Shown: one piece after another, positions 22,513-33,823 of the stretch
Layout of the letters: each line of letters opens with the position of its first letter
How positions within the stretch are numbered: position 1 is the first letter of the stretch
DNA from: Strobilurus pachycystidiatus
Lineage: Eukaryota > Basidiomycota > Agaricomycetes > Agaricales > Physalacriaceae
Assembly (NCBI GenBank): GCA_019915135.1
Contig: JAHLMK010000014.1
Location: forward strand, 620,001 to 684,000
Reading direction: 5' to 3'
Length of the DNA stretch: 64,000 bases
The notes under the pieces: model-generated
The model's input: only the letters and a program-made list of their open reading frames with translations
Databases searched by the model: none
Told to the model about the DNA's origin: nothing
Made by a program: the position numbers and the translations under genes

Positions 22513-24628
22513 ATGTCCAGTGCTATCTCTGAGGATCCCTTCGTCAAAGTCTGGTTCAGCGAGCAGGATTCTGATGACCTGAACGAAAGCAATTCCTTTT
22601 ACAAAGAATGGCAAGAGCATGGCATGTATCACTCCAGACCAGGGGGCATTCTCTGACGCCCGCAGCTTAGCCTCTGTTAAACACAAGGAGCCTTCCCATT
22701 ATGCGTAAGGCAACTCCTGTCTTGCTGTATTGTCAAGCTTAACCCCATTCTCCAGCCTTCATGCATTGCGCAAGCTGTATCCCAAGCACTCTGTGGTCAT
22801 GACCGGAGACCGGCAGCTCAATTTGCTCGCGTATCCTGGCATGGTCAAGATGCCTATGGACGCTTCTCAATTAGTCACTGACCTCATTTTCGTGCCTCTG
22901 GCGCGAAACCTCTACCCTCGTCCCGGAATTATGGCGGATTTCGTGGAACTGGGAGCCTTCCGTGTTGCTTGGCAGGTAGCCTGATGCAAAACATCAGGCG
23001 CACGGGATCTGACATGCTCGCCTATTCTAGGCATACGAGTTCATTCTATACCTGGTCAAGGTGAATACCGAGCTTCCGTTTTCCTTTGACGGCTCTAAAA
23101 CACCGCATGCAGTGTCCCATTGGAGATCTTGGCAACTACGTGATCCAGAATTACCTCATTCACGATGGTACAGCTCACGGCAATCAACTTTGACACCATG
23201 TTAACGAACTTGGACAGGTTCCGAGGCTCCTGCGCGTGCTCTTATGACGGAGGCAGGCATCTGGAGTCAAGAGCTCCATCAGGAGGTATGGGTATTCGAT
23301 CAAGGCTGGTGGGAGAAGAGTACCTCGATGTGGGAAGAGGTCCAGAAAGCTAACTGGGACGATGTCATCCTGAAAGATGACTTCAAGAGTTCCTTTCGGA
23401 AAGACATCTACGGGTTCTTTGACTCTGAAAATATGTACAAGAACCTTGCCATCCCTTGGAAGGTCTGTTTCGCCTCCCGCCACACTCAATCAATTGTTAA
23501 CTCAGTCGTAGCGCGGTATAATTATGTTTGGGCCCCCAGGTAATTTTGCCACAACTTGTCAGTCCATCGGGCCTCGTCTCACCGCAGATCAGGTAACGGG
23601 AAGACTATCAGCATCAAGGTCATCATCAAGGAATGTGACGAGAAGGGCCTCAATCCTCTCTACGTCAAGTCATTTCACAGTATGTCGCGTCGGCGCCTGA
23701 GCCCTCACTTTCTAAGAATTATGTTCCAAGGCTTCTTCGGCGATGAGTGGTCCATGTCCCAGGTCTTTGGTAAAGCACGCCAACTCGCCCCATGCGTCAT
23801 CATTCTCGAAGACTTGGACAGTCTCATCGACGACTCCAACCGATCCTTCTTCTTGAATCAGCTGGATGGTTTGGAGGGAAATGATGGTCTCTTGCTGATT
23901 GGCACGACAAACCACTTTGAACGTCTGGATCCGGGGTTGAGCAAACGGCCCAGTAGATTCGACAGGAAGTTGTACGTCCATCCTGCCGGATTAGTGGCTA
24001 TGTTCGTAATCTCTAACCATGAGACAGCTTGTTCGATGACCCAGACATAAAAGAGCGCGCACTTTACGCCAAGTATTGGCAGAAGAAGCTGCAAGACAAC
24101 GAAGAGATTTTGTTCCCCGATGAGCTGGTGGACGAGGTCGCTGCCATTACTGACAAATTCAGCTTTGCGTACCTCAAGGAAGCCTTGTATGTGGTCATCA
24201 TGTCTACTGCAATTGGACATTCAGCGTATTACAGTGTGGCGACTTTGGTAACTCTAGCGGGTATAGAGGGCGAAAAAGCCTCCTTTGAGTCGGTTCTCAA
24301 AGGCCAGATCCAGACTCTTCGTGAACAATTAGGCAAGTCCGGGAGGCACAGCGCGAGTACAAGCCCCCTGTTTTGCTCTCGTCAGACTGTGCAAAGGCCT
24401 CTGAATGCCGAAGACGCTTTCGTCACGGAGCACAGCCTCCACAGCATCACCGCCACTAACAGTACGATGCCTGTAGAAGAAGGACTAAGCACTTTTGTGA
24501 CAGCATCACCGGAGAGGCTTCATGGTCGTGGCCCTTTTCGAGATCAGTCGTCCATCAGGAAGCCAAGTGAAAGGAACATCCGGGACTTTCTTACTTTGTC
24601 ATTGAACGACGAACATGTTTTCTTCTAA
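22513..24628 (+). CDS. AAA+ ATPase (single AAA domain, Agaricomycete-expanded family)
   Basis: Multi-exon gene. An N-terminal family region (ALHALRKLYPKHSVVMTGDR; IWSQELHQEVWVFDQGWW; WDDVILKDDFKSSFRKDIYG) precedes the AAA domain. The AAA domain has Walker A GIIMFGPPGNGKTISIK (split by an intron inside the Gly codon), Walker B CVIILEDLDSLI, sensor 1 IGTTNH and arginine finger RPSRFDRK. The tail from ~24330 is Ser/Thr-rich and disordered. It hydrolyses ATP to remodel an unknown substrate. Splice sites around 23084, 23480, 23540, 23680 and 23975 are in phase. The first exon (ATG at 22513) does not join obviously to the next one near 22635; a very short intron or a frameshift lies there. The gene sits between the two copies of a ~300-bp direct repeat. 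Confidence 0.78.
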
Positions 24629-24705
24629 ACTTGTCAAGTAAACAGTATCTGTATCGCGTTGTATCTCGCGTTGTAAAATGGATTTGTCTGATGCTATCAA
24701 ATTCG

Positions 24706-25003
24706 AACTGTAGATACGCATCCGAGTCGTTTCAGGAACAGTCGATGGTGGCGTCCATGTGTTTCTTCGCACTGGCTACTTGGAGGCCTGATGAGCTAGT
24801 GCCTTCTTCAAGTCTGTCTGATATGATCAGGTACCATAGTTATTCAATCAACATCGGCTTCATTAAGGTATCGTGGTATCAATGAATGCCGTCTGTTATG
24901 GGTGAGAAACTTCAGTGAGAGGGACGCGGGCTGGTGTCCAGAATCTTGCAGTAAGTATGTTGGGTCAGTCAAGCGCTCGACGCCGCCACCTCACTGGCAG
25001 TGA
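24706..25003 (+). repeat. Direct repeat, right copy (flanks the AAA gene)
   Basis: Diverged same-orientation copy of 20859-21200, starting ACTGTAGATACGCATCCG and ending CGACGCCGCCACCTCACTGG. It begins ~80 bp after the AAA stop codon. It lacks the internal duplication seen in the left copy. Confidence 0.8.
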
Positions 25004-25054
25004 ACAGGAATACCGTTGATGGCCGCCCGATGTTTTTTTTGGTGGACGTGATTT

Positions 25055-25516
25055 TAGACATGACCACGAATAAGGAGTAAAGATGAATATTCGCGAATAT
25101 ATTCTTAATCTTATTCATGAATATGAATATGACGAATATATTATATTCGTGAACAAGAATAAGTCGGCGAATATAGAATATGAACTTTCAAGTTCACATA
25201 ATCCTCAACTTATTCATGACTGTCTGACAATACTAGATTTTCAGTACTAAAAACAATTTTATGATGATTTTAGATACTGTTTGAAAGATTTACAAGTCAT
25301 TTAATAACTTTAATTGTGATATTGAGTGACATTGAGTTGATTATACTCAAATATTCGTGAATATTCGTGAATATAATTGTAATATTCGCGGTAAAGATTA
25401 AGTTGACGAATAAGATTAAGAGTATATTCATGAATAACAATTATGACCCTTGGAGGGGGGATTATTCGTGTGCATGAATAAGAATATACTCGAATATATA
25501 TTCGTGGACATCTCTA
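25055..25516. mobile_element. AT-rich hAT-like MITE with 8-bp target duplication
   Basis: 462 bp flanked by the identical 8-bp repeat CGTGATTT (25047-25054, 25517-25524). The ends are imperfect inverted repeats, TAGACATGACCACGAATAA / TAGAGATGTCCACGAATAT. The interior is made largely of GAATATTCG-like palindromic words and has no coding capacity. It is a non-autonomous hAT-type element unlike the GGTCC-rich one at 20079. Confidence 0.82.
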
Positions 25517-25651
25517 CGTGATTTCATATTCGTGGTGGTAGCGTACGTACTAAGATCAGTACATACTCGACTCTGTCGACCCCGCGAATATGGCCGCCCG
25601 ATGTTCACCATATAAGCAAGCTCCTCACGCCCAGGTAGAGTCGCCCTTTCC

Positions 25652-26605
25652 ATGACTTCAGAAATACGGTGAGTACCTCACTCGAGTGATACCAGGCTGA
25701 TTTTGAGCCAAAACTCAAAGGCACCGTGACTCCGAGACTGGAAGCCCACCAGGCAGACTCTCCTATGATTATTTCGAGGGCCCATCTGCGAGTCTTTCTA
25801 GTGAACAGTGCTCCGCCTTCATCGCCGAGCTGCGGACCGTGGCAGCGAAAGCATTCCAGATAGACGAGAGTTGCCTCCCGAATTATCAGTGTTTTCGGAC
25901 GGATAATCCTGTGAAGACGCTTCGAGACAAGGTTATCATACGTGCTCGTATCGAGAAAACTGGAGAGCTGATAGGATTTACGTCTGTTGTCCTGGTGAGT
26001 ACTTAAGAACTAACCGCGATTGGACAACATCCGAGTCTTAGATGATACGCAGTTACGCATTCCAGCCCTTGTCGAGCCAGTGCTTCACATTGGGATCACC
26101 TGTGTCGTACCTTCGCTTCTGTCCCAAGGTCTCACGAAGATGCTCGTCGGGGGGATCGTGCTACGGTACATCCAGGTCCCAGGAGCACCCCAGCAAAAAA
26201 GTGTGGATATCACACCTCGCTGCGGTCATTGCCTCCCTCGGGAATATAGCCCTCTTCTTTGCCGAAGTCTACCCATCTCCTCGCCATGCAGGAGGCCGGC
26301 CACCACCTACCTCCACACATGTGGCTATAGCGAGAGCGATTTCCGAGACAACTGCGATTCGGAAGTCGATGTACGTCGGAGAGGATGTGCAGTTCGATGA
26401 CAGGACGTGGATATTTCGAGGGAGCGCCAAGGGCACTGTGTTTGAGCAGACAGATGGGAAGGAAGGCAGGTATAGGAATGGAAGCGCCAATTCGTTCTAC
26501 CGCGAGATGCTAAAACCCGGGAGCGGGGATGAGGTGCTGCAGGTGGGGAGTTTTTCGATGGAGACTCTCAAGAAGTTGAAATTCCTGGAGAAAGTGAAGC
26601 TATGA
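25652..26605 (+). CDS. GNAT-like protein, reading frame apparently disturbed
   Basis: Exon 1 (25652-25668) joins exon 2 (25721-25994) in frame through a GTGAGT donor, giving SPPGRLSYDYFEG...GELIGFTSVVL. The next conserved part, PALVEPVLHIGITCVVPSLL then QGLTKMLVGGIVLRYI, looks like the acetyl-CoA-binding core of a GNAT fold. It lies in a frame that no good splice site reaches from exon 2. The C-terminal part (KVWISHLAAVIASLGNIALF, then FYREMLKPGSGDEVLQVG, end at 26605) lies in yet another frame, with only ~28 bp available for an intron between. Either very small introns are present or the gene carries indels and is decaying. Substrate unknown. It borders the repeat-rich block. Confidence 0.5.
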
Positions 26606-28638
26606 ATGATTTGTAAAGCGTACAGAGCAATACTCAGGAATGCAACAACATTGTAGCAATATGGGAAGGCATAGACAGCAGTCTCGGTCAAGTAGTCGGA
26701 AATTAATTGAATCAGAGATGGTGGAAGCTGCCAACGTGTTTCCACCGATATCTCCGCGAATTGGCCTCGGTCCGAGCATCCGACCTCGCCTTTTGTTTTG
26801 CCAGCACGCCGCGTTCGTCAACTAGGCCATATCCAGGGGGTATCCGTGCCTGAAATTCCGTGGGTCAGACCGCGGACGAAGTAAAACCCCTTGATGGCTC
26901 TGCCGCGCTAGCCGTCCACTGGCTCCGCCGAGCTGCCGGAGTCAGAGGCATCGACACTTGAGGCCACCTTGAGGCTCGTGCGCTACATTCTCAGTCAACG
27001 TTACCTGTGAAAGTAGCATATACTACTACAAACATCCATGGCTACTAATCCTAACGTGCCGTATTGGTCAACAGTCATCACCAAAAATAGTGCACAAACA
27101 GTGTCAATAAGGATGTTGTTGTAGTCACCGCCATTGACCTCTCCAGATACCAATGCCGGCAAGTTTGTTGTCTGCAACAATGGTCTGACCTTTGGCCTTG
27201 TCAATACCGGTGCAGTGGTGGTTCTGCACAAACACACTGGGAATCTGGAGATACTGTAGAGTAGCAAGCTGAGGGAGGGAAGTCTAAGTCTTCGCAGAAT
27301 ACTTGAGACATTACAAATACAGTGCTAAGCATGCTTGTAGGCATATAAATATTATTCCTCATGCAATGAGAGAAGGCTGGGATGCATTTGGTGTCGAGTC
27401 GACTCACGCACGGCTTGCATCGGCAAGGTGGGTAGCGTGGGAACCGGCTGCTGCTGCCGTGCTTACGCAAGGTGGGTACCACCTCTATATCGGTTGGTCC
27501 CAGGCATTCACAGGCACCGATACCTCCTGGCCATATCTCTTGCCAACGCCATGGTGCGCACTGCGAACACCCTCAAAGTGATGACATTGCGCGCTGGAAA
27601 TATCATGGCTGCTACTGGAGGCCATCATGCGATAGGCCTTCTTCTCCTCTACTCCAGATAACGGCACCCGTCTTTCTTGTTGCATTGTCTGCATCCGAGC
27701 TCTGTGGGAAACGTAGCAATGCCAAAATCATTCCCACCATCAGCGAATTACCAAGATAGGACCCACGGCTACGCGGTTGTAGGGCCTGTCTGTAAGGCAG
27801 ATCTGGAATTTGGTCAAGAGCCACGACTAACCCAGTAGCGTCTCCGTATTAGGAAGATGCGTCAGTTTCCATTGGGTTGCAGGACCTGTTTGTAAGGTAG
27901 ATCAGGAATATGGTCAAGGAGGCTAGCGAATGCTGCAGTGGACTTTGTTTGCTGTAAGGAGATCCGAAGGTACAAGTGCTTGTGGCGTAGTGTACTAAAG
28001 CTGATCTCCTTGCACGGGCCATGCAAGGCCAACGTGAGTTCTAATACACTCTCCTGAACCTGAGCTGTGTGCTGACTCTTCCGAAGGAAATTATCCTCTT
28101 CATATGACATCTGAAGACATCCCGTATGAAAACAACGTACGTGCCGTCAATCGCTTCTGCTTCCTAAGTTGAGGTTGCTCTACTAAGCCACCTTCACGAA
28201 ACGAAGCGCTTCTACGGCGTCTTGAATATTCGTCTCAGAATCATCGCTGGAGACAAGATTTCTGTCGCCGGTCTCAACGTGTGGCCGTGCCAGCTGCGCG
28301 TGGCGAATTTTTTTTGGCTATCAACTGTTTGAATGAATGGCTGGATTCCCAAGGTGATTTTTGGTCATTGGAAGTATGCAGGCGCTCATGGCCCTTTTTC
28401 TTTGTAGGCGTGGTTCGAGAGAATTGCGGCGCGCCCAGGCGCCCACAAAGGAATTACTATTCCACCTTCTGTCATACAGTACGAGAGAACTGAGAATCTG
28501 AATAGCAGGGTACGTGCCGTGCGAAAGTACTTGTCATCAGTTGCATAGACCGATTCCCGATTCCCGGTATATTCGCGAACCTCATAAGGCCTGGGTTACT
28601 TGGTCGACCTCACTGCGACTTGATCAGCTACCCAAACC
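26606..28638. other. Two-kilobase stretch without a recognisable gene
   Basis: Only short, unconvincing ORFs. It contains a pair of ~40-bp direct repeats at about 27776-27817 and 27874-27917 (GTTG.AGG.CCTGT.TGTAAGG.AGATC.GGAAT.TGGTCAAG). The rest may be decayed transposon or gene sequence, but I could not assign it. Confidence 0.45.
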
Positions 28639-29877
28639 ATGGCACGACAACAGGCATGGATCGTTGAGCGTAAGGGACACCCCAAAGACGCATTATCTCT
28701 TCGGAATGACTGGCCAGTGCCGACCCAGCTGGGAAAGGGAGAAGTGCTAGTCAAGGTAGAAGCGGCGGCGTTAAATCCAGCGTACGTGTTTGGATAACTT
28801 CGGGTCTGCCGTGACTAATGAGTGTCGTACAGAGGATACAAAGTAATGGGTCAATATCCGAACTTTCTTTCCAGACGGCCTCTCCCCGCCGAATACGACC
28901 TCGCAGGCATCATCGAGGACGCCAATGACTCTGCTTATCGCAAGGGCGACAGGGTATTCGGCTACATCCCCACCTGTAATGATTTTTTGACGTCACTCTT
29001 TCACTCAGCTCGACTGAACTGAATCTCTCTCGCAGATACATCAGTATTCACCAGGCAGGGAGCCCTCCAGCAATATGCACGCCTGCCAGCTACAAATCTT
29101 GTAACTCGTCCAGATAATGTCACCGCCACGCAGGCTTCTGGTTTTTCTTTGGCCGGCGAGACAGCATGGCAGGCGCTCTTTGATCACGGTCATCTCGAGC
29201 CTGATCAGACCGTCTTGATCAACGGAGGCAGCAGTTCAGTCGGCGCGTTCGCAATCCAGATCGCCAAGGCGAAAGGCGCCCGACGCGTTGTCGCGACTTG
29301 TTCTGCCAAAAATCTGGACTTTGTACGAGGACTTGGTGCAGACGAGGTCATAGATTATACGAAGGAGCCGTTACACGAATACTTAGTGAGAAACCCACCG
29401 GCAACGAAATTCCATATCATTCTCGACGCCGGTCAGTCTCCTTACGTCCGTTGAGATCGTTCTACTCATGCTCATATCTCTAGTTGGCCTCACTGATCCA
29501 TCACTCTTCATTCACAGCCCCGCATACCTTTCTCCGAGCGGAAGTTTTGTTTTCATTGGCACGCCGAAGTTTCCGAACCTGAAGACACTCTTTGCATGGT
29601 CATGGCCTGCTTTCCTCGGCGGCGTTCCTCGCAGAATCACGTACGTTGGATAATCCTCGTCTCAGCATCTCACCGAACGTAGTTTACCAGGATCGTCATA
29701 GTCAAGCACAAGCCTTCGGATCTCAAGCAGCTAAATGAACTCATCACAGAGGGAAAGCTGAAGCCGGTTGTTGATTCGGTGTATGAGTTCAACGACGTAT
29801 TGGCTGCATATGAGAGAATCATGACCTCCAGAGCCAGAGGGAAGGTGGTCATCAAGGTAGACCCGTCTGCGACATAG
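28639..29877 (+). CDS. MDR-superfamily zinc-independent oxidoreductase (quinone-oxidoreductase-like)
   Basis: Five exons: 28639-28781, 28833-28975, 29036-29431, 29484-29640, 29691-29877 (341 aa). The GroES-like N-terminal domain holds GEVLVKVEAAALNPAGYKV and AEYDLAGIIEDAND; the zinc ligands of alcohol dehydrogenases are absent. The Rossmann domain has SGFSLAGETAWQALFDHG, VLINGGSSSVGAFAIQIAK and LGADEVIDYTKEP, and it ends RARGKVVIKVDPSAT. Proteins of this type reduce quinones or activated double bonds with NAD(P)H; the substrate cannot be told from sequence. A short copy of the exon 3/intron 3/exon 4 junction lies at 21212-21296. Confidence 0.9.
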
Positions 29878-30294
29878 GTCTAGCCCTGTCGCCATCTGTG
29901 TTTCCAGTAATCTTGTATCGTGTATGACTCGGATCATTTGGTCTCGAAACACGTTGTTGGAGCGAATTTTGTTGTTTGCCATAGTGCGAGTACTAAGCGC
30001 TAAGCACTCACAGGAGCCCTCCGATACTCCTAAGATGCCGCTTCTGAAAAAAATGGTCCATTGTGAACATGATGGCGAATATTGCACCTACATGTGCCCA
30101 CAAACCTCGGTCCCGAACGTGTGATAGATCTGATTTGTCAGGTCCGTCGCTGGACCCCGCTTGAACCCAAACGATCACCTTCTCTCATTGAAAATAAGCA
30201 AGCCTCTAGATTCTTCACTGTGCATACACAGCTTCCACACAGGTTGAGAGTATAGTCATGCCTAACAATATTTATTTTGTGCAGGTACTACGGT
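29878..30294. promoter_or_regulatory. Intergenic region
   Basis: About 415 bp between two plus-strand genes; nothing specific recognised. Confidence 0.4.
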
Positions 30295-31773
30295 ATGGAC
30301 ACTACGCTCGATACAGTCTCATTGTGCAGTGCCTGTGACAATGCCTGCTCGCTGCCTAACCCAGACATCAAAGACTCGATATTGAGCATCCTGCGCACGG
30401 GCCATCAACTGTCGACGCCCAAAGCCACCGTTGAGCAGAAGGTTGAGGACATGGAGCGACAGCTGGACGCATACAACACAGAGCTCCGGCGGTTGGACAG
30501 GGCATGGACGAGAATTCTGCAGGCACGGGACGACGTTGAATACTGTATACGGGCGTATGGCAGCGTGTTTTCTCCCATCAGACGCCTCCCCGTCGAGATG
30601 CTCCTAGTGATATTCGAGATGGTTTGTCTGCCAAGCGAGACGCAGTTTTCGACGGGGCACAGCAGCGCGGCCCTCTATGCCGGCCCCACCACTCTAGCGA
30701 GTGTTTGTTCCTTCTGGAGGACACTGTGCCACTCATCGCCTAAGCTATGGCAATGCCTTTCGGCGGACACGATGCCATGGTATGGTGTCAATTGGTCGCT
30801 GGGCGAGCCTGTCCTCCGACGGCAGCTCCCCGTCATGCGTTCAGGAGGATTTGGCGTACGGAAGATACTTGTCTTGACGTTCGCTCTTGACACCTCGGAA
30901 CCCGTCCTCAGCACTGTCCCCGATCTCACATCAGTCGAAACGATGTCGCTGAACATGACAGTTGGACGCGGCCTCGTCTACGATCTACCCAAACTCCGCC
31001 ATCTCCATCTATACCACAGCTACAATACCGAACGAGTCGTCATTAACACACGTCGCCTTCAGACGTTATGGCTTGACGCCTTCTCCAGTCTGGACGACGT
31101 AGCCAGAGCCATCACCGCCTTTCCTTGGCGCGTAGATCTGGTGCTCGACAATTGCCGATTTACCCGTCGTGGTACTCAATACACCCCGACAGTTTGCAAC
31201 GCAAAGTCCCTTCATATCACTTCGTGGGCTTTCACTCGTGTCCCAGAAGTGGTCTTTGCCGCATATACATTTCCGCATCTTACATCGCTTTCTTTCACCG
31301 GTCCCATCCTCAGTGATGATGGTGCCAAATACATGGACGAAATGATCACCCTCGTCAACACAATTCGCGACGGGCTCGAACGCTGTCCTTTCCTCACGGA
31401 ACTCAAACTCTGCGACCTCTGCATATTTTCTTCCGACATCCTCGACATACTTTATCAGGTTCCCCGTCTCACCTCCCTGTCCATCATCGAGCCCAAATAC
31501 ATCTATCCATGGCATTCGACATTCACTACTTCTTTTGTCAATGAGCTGCATGGGACGCCCCTGTTACCGGCACTGGAAGAGCTGGAGCTTGTCTGGTCAG
31601 CGGAATGGGGTGTTGATGAGCCGGGCATATTGGATATGATAGAGTCGCGCTCTGATAAGCTGACGAAGGTGATTTTAGGCGGTAGGAATGGAAGAGAGGT
31701 GGGTGAGGAAACAAAGGATCGGGCAAAGGCATTGAGGATGATTGGCGTTGACTTCAAGTTCATGTTCTGGTAA
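30295..31773 (+). CDS. F-box-like protein of a different subfamily
   Basis: Single-exon ORF, ~492 aa from the ATG of MDTTLDTV; the frame is open slightly upstream without an ATG, and a TTTTGTGCAG acceptor-like sequence just precedes it, so a 5' exon is possible. Residues ~55-95 form a charged coiled coil (KVEDMERQLDAYNTELRRLD). The F-box-like segment follows (FSPIRRLPVEMLLVIFEMVC, then LASVCSFWRTLCHSSPKLW). The rest is leucine-rich. It is clearly diverged from the 189/2733/46850 group: it lacks their C-terminal YDGRDDVE block. Presumed SCF substrate adaptor. Confidence 0.85.
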   Translation: MDTTLDTVSLCSACDNACSLPNPDIKDSILSILRTGHQLSTPKATVEQKVEDMERQLDAYNTELRRLDRAWTRILQARDDVEYCIRAYGSVFSPIRRLPVEMLLVIFEMVCLPSETQFSTGHSSAALYAGPTTLASVCSFWRTLCHSSPKLWQCLSADTMPWYGVNWSLGEPVLRRQLPVMRSGGFGVRKILVLTFALDTSEPVLSTVPDLTSVETMSLNMTVGRGLVYDLPKLRHLHLYHSYNTERVVINTRRLQTLWLDAFSSLDDVARAITAFPWRVDLVLDNCRFTRRGTQYTPTVCNAKSLHITSWAFTRVPEVVFAAYTFPHLTSLSFTGPILSDDGAKYMDEMITLVNTIRDGLERCPFLTELKLCDLCIFSSDILDILYQVPRLTSLSIIEPKYIYPWHSTFTTSFVNELHGTPLLPALEELELVWSAEWGVDEPGILDMIESRSDKLTKVILGGRNGREVGEETKDRAKALRMIGVDFKFMFW

Positions 31774-31999
31774 AGATGAAGTACAAGCCAGCTCCGGATG
31801 CACACCTACCTCAACTGCCGATAACTTAGGCATCGCTAATCGAATCGCTTTCACCTGTTGTACTGAACTTCGGAATGATCTTCTTCGTGCTCTGAATACA
31901 AAATTCAATCATAGTAATATCCGTTCGTTTGCTCGCTCTCCCTAATGATGCCGCCAGGGCGTGTTTACTTGGACATTTAAGGATGGATGCGGCATTCAT

Positions 32000-33439
32000 C
32001 TAAACATGTTTCTCCATCCGCTTCGCCGTCGGCTGGAAGCACTCAGGAAGTTCTGTAGCCTCCCATGACTCGCCCCGTATGAGTGCTGCAATACCTTTCG
32101 AGCAGGTCATCGTACGAGCCATTCCATGCCCAGCATGTCCCGCACTGATGAAACAACCATCTTTGCCATCTACTGCCCCGACGTACGGCACATCTACATC
32201 GATGCTCGTCAACTTCGTTCTTCGTAGATGGTGAAAAGAACTAGACCCACCATGAGGCGTATATCCCATGACACCCACCCAATCCCACAAGAGTCCTTCT
32301 CCGGGCATCTCCTCACCCCATCCCTCCATCCAATACCCCATGCAAGTCCTCAAATCTTCCGTAATTACCTCAAACTTCTTACTATCATCAGCACTACGCA
32401 GCGCCTGCTTTGAGACCTGCCCCTTGTTTCCACCAACGATCAAAACCCCGTCACTCGGCCTTTGCATCGCGTAGTTCGGGCAGTGCTTGCCTGCCCACAG
32501 TGCAAAAGTATGATCCAGCATTCGTGGACCAGAGAAGGACTTGGTAGGCACGATGGCGCCAACCTGAGCGATGGATGGATAGATGCGGTCCGTGAACTCG
32601 GGCAGGAGTGCAGACGTGAATGCATTTGTCGCGTAGACGACTTTCTGTGCGACGATGCTTCCGCGAGAGGTAGACAGTACCCACTGGCCTTCGGACGGGG
32701 AAACAGAAAGGACAGGTGTTTGTGTCTGGACGTTGAGCACGCCGGGGTAGCGAGATATGCAGATGCTGAGCAAACCTGTAACGAATTTGTACGGCCAGAG
32801 GGAGCTGGTTGGGGATTCTGCAGCCCAGACCGCAGAGGTGACACGCGTAGCTGCTTTTGCTTCGTCTGGATCCGTGATCAGATTGACGTGGTCCACTACC
32901 CCGCCGTCAGCCTTCAGCTCATTGTATCTGGCAGCAAAGTCGTCGGCAGCTTCCTGATCCACAGCGATGTCGAAGGTCTTGCCCTTCCAAAAGTCGCATT
33001 CGATACCCTCGGATTCGATCACCTCCGTTACGAGTCCGAGGGTGTCTCTCTCATTTTGGAGGATCTTCAATGCCTGTTCCTGCCCAAAGGATGCTTTGTA
33101 ACCCTTATACGCTGAGCAGAAGTTCAGGGGCTACGAGACAAATGAGAAAGAAAGAGACACACATTCGAAGGCAACGGGACGACAGTGACCGCCGTTCCTG
33201 CCAGTGGCGCCATCGCACACCTCTCGAGCCTCGAGGATGACTATGCTTTTAGGCGGGTTTGGACCTGTGAGCAAGAAGTACGCGGTCGCGGCTCCGCTGA
33301 TCCCAGAGCCAATGATGGCCACTTCTGTCGTGGGTGGGAGGCCAGGGGTCGTACGGTGCCCGATGAAGAACGAGTTACGCGTTCCTTGAAGCCAGAAGGA
33401 AAGCATGGGGTTTGGGTGGGGGAAGACTGGTGCAGACAT
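32000..33439 (-). CDS. FAD-dependent amine/amino-acid oxidase-like protein (DAO fold)
   Basis: Two exons on the minus strand, 33439-33163 and 33111-32000 (462 aa). The N-terminus has the dinucleotide-binding fingerprint EVAIIGSGISGAATAYFL followed by the acidic ribose-binding end IVILEARE and GATGRNGGHCRP, as in DAO-family flavoenzymes. Later parts: VVYATNAFTSALLPEF and DGCFISAGHAGHGMARTMTC near the C-terminus. Such enzymes oxidise C-N bonds of amines or amino acids with release of hydrogen peroxide; the substrate is unknown. I see no clear secretion signal, so it is likely cytosolic or peroxisomal. The start at 33439 was chosen because MSAPVFPHPNP leads directly into the conserved part. Confidence 0.88.
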
Positions 33440-33823
33440 GTTGCTGAGAATCGATATAGAATACCAGCTGACCTTTATACACCTCGTAGTTGAAACCATG
33501 GTAGACTGTTATCATTTTCATAATGGGAAACGGCATCGGAACGCAGCTGTGGATATTGTGAGGCACTGCGCTTCTGCGGATGCGTGCATCAATGGAGTAT
33601 TTGATAGCGCAGAAGCCGGGACTGCGATCTGAGTCATATATCAATCGCTTCAAGCTGGGGTGTTGAATCCGAGGGAGAGTGTCAGGAAAACAGATAGTGA
33701 CTTGAGGTAGATAGCAAATGGCATAATGGCATAAGGCATGCCTCGAAATATCAAAGAGAATGCGTAGGCAAGACAATAATCCACACTCAGATCGTACACT
33801 GTTCACGGAAGCCGTTCAGAACA
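33440..33823. other. Intergenic region
   Basis: About 385 bp upstream of the FAD oxidase gene and downstream of the BTB gene. No feature recognised. Confidence 0.4.

Noticed and set aside
20859..25003. LTR retrotransposon with the direct repeats as LTRs
   Set aside because: The repeats lack clear TG...CA ends and target duplications, and no gag, reverse transcriptase or integrase lies between them.
27001..27267. Possible aspartic-protease-like fragment on the minus strand
   Set aside because: Only a vague resemblance to an IDTG-like motif; no second motif and several stops around it.
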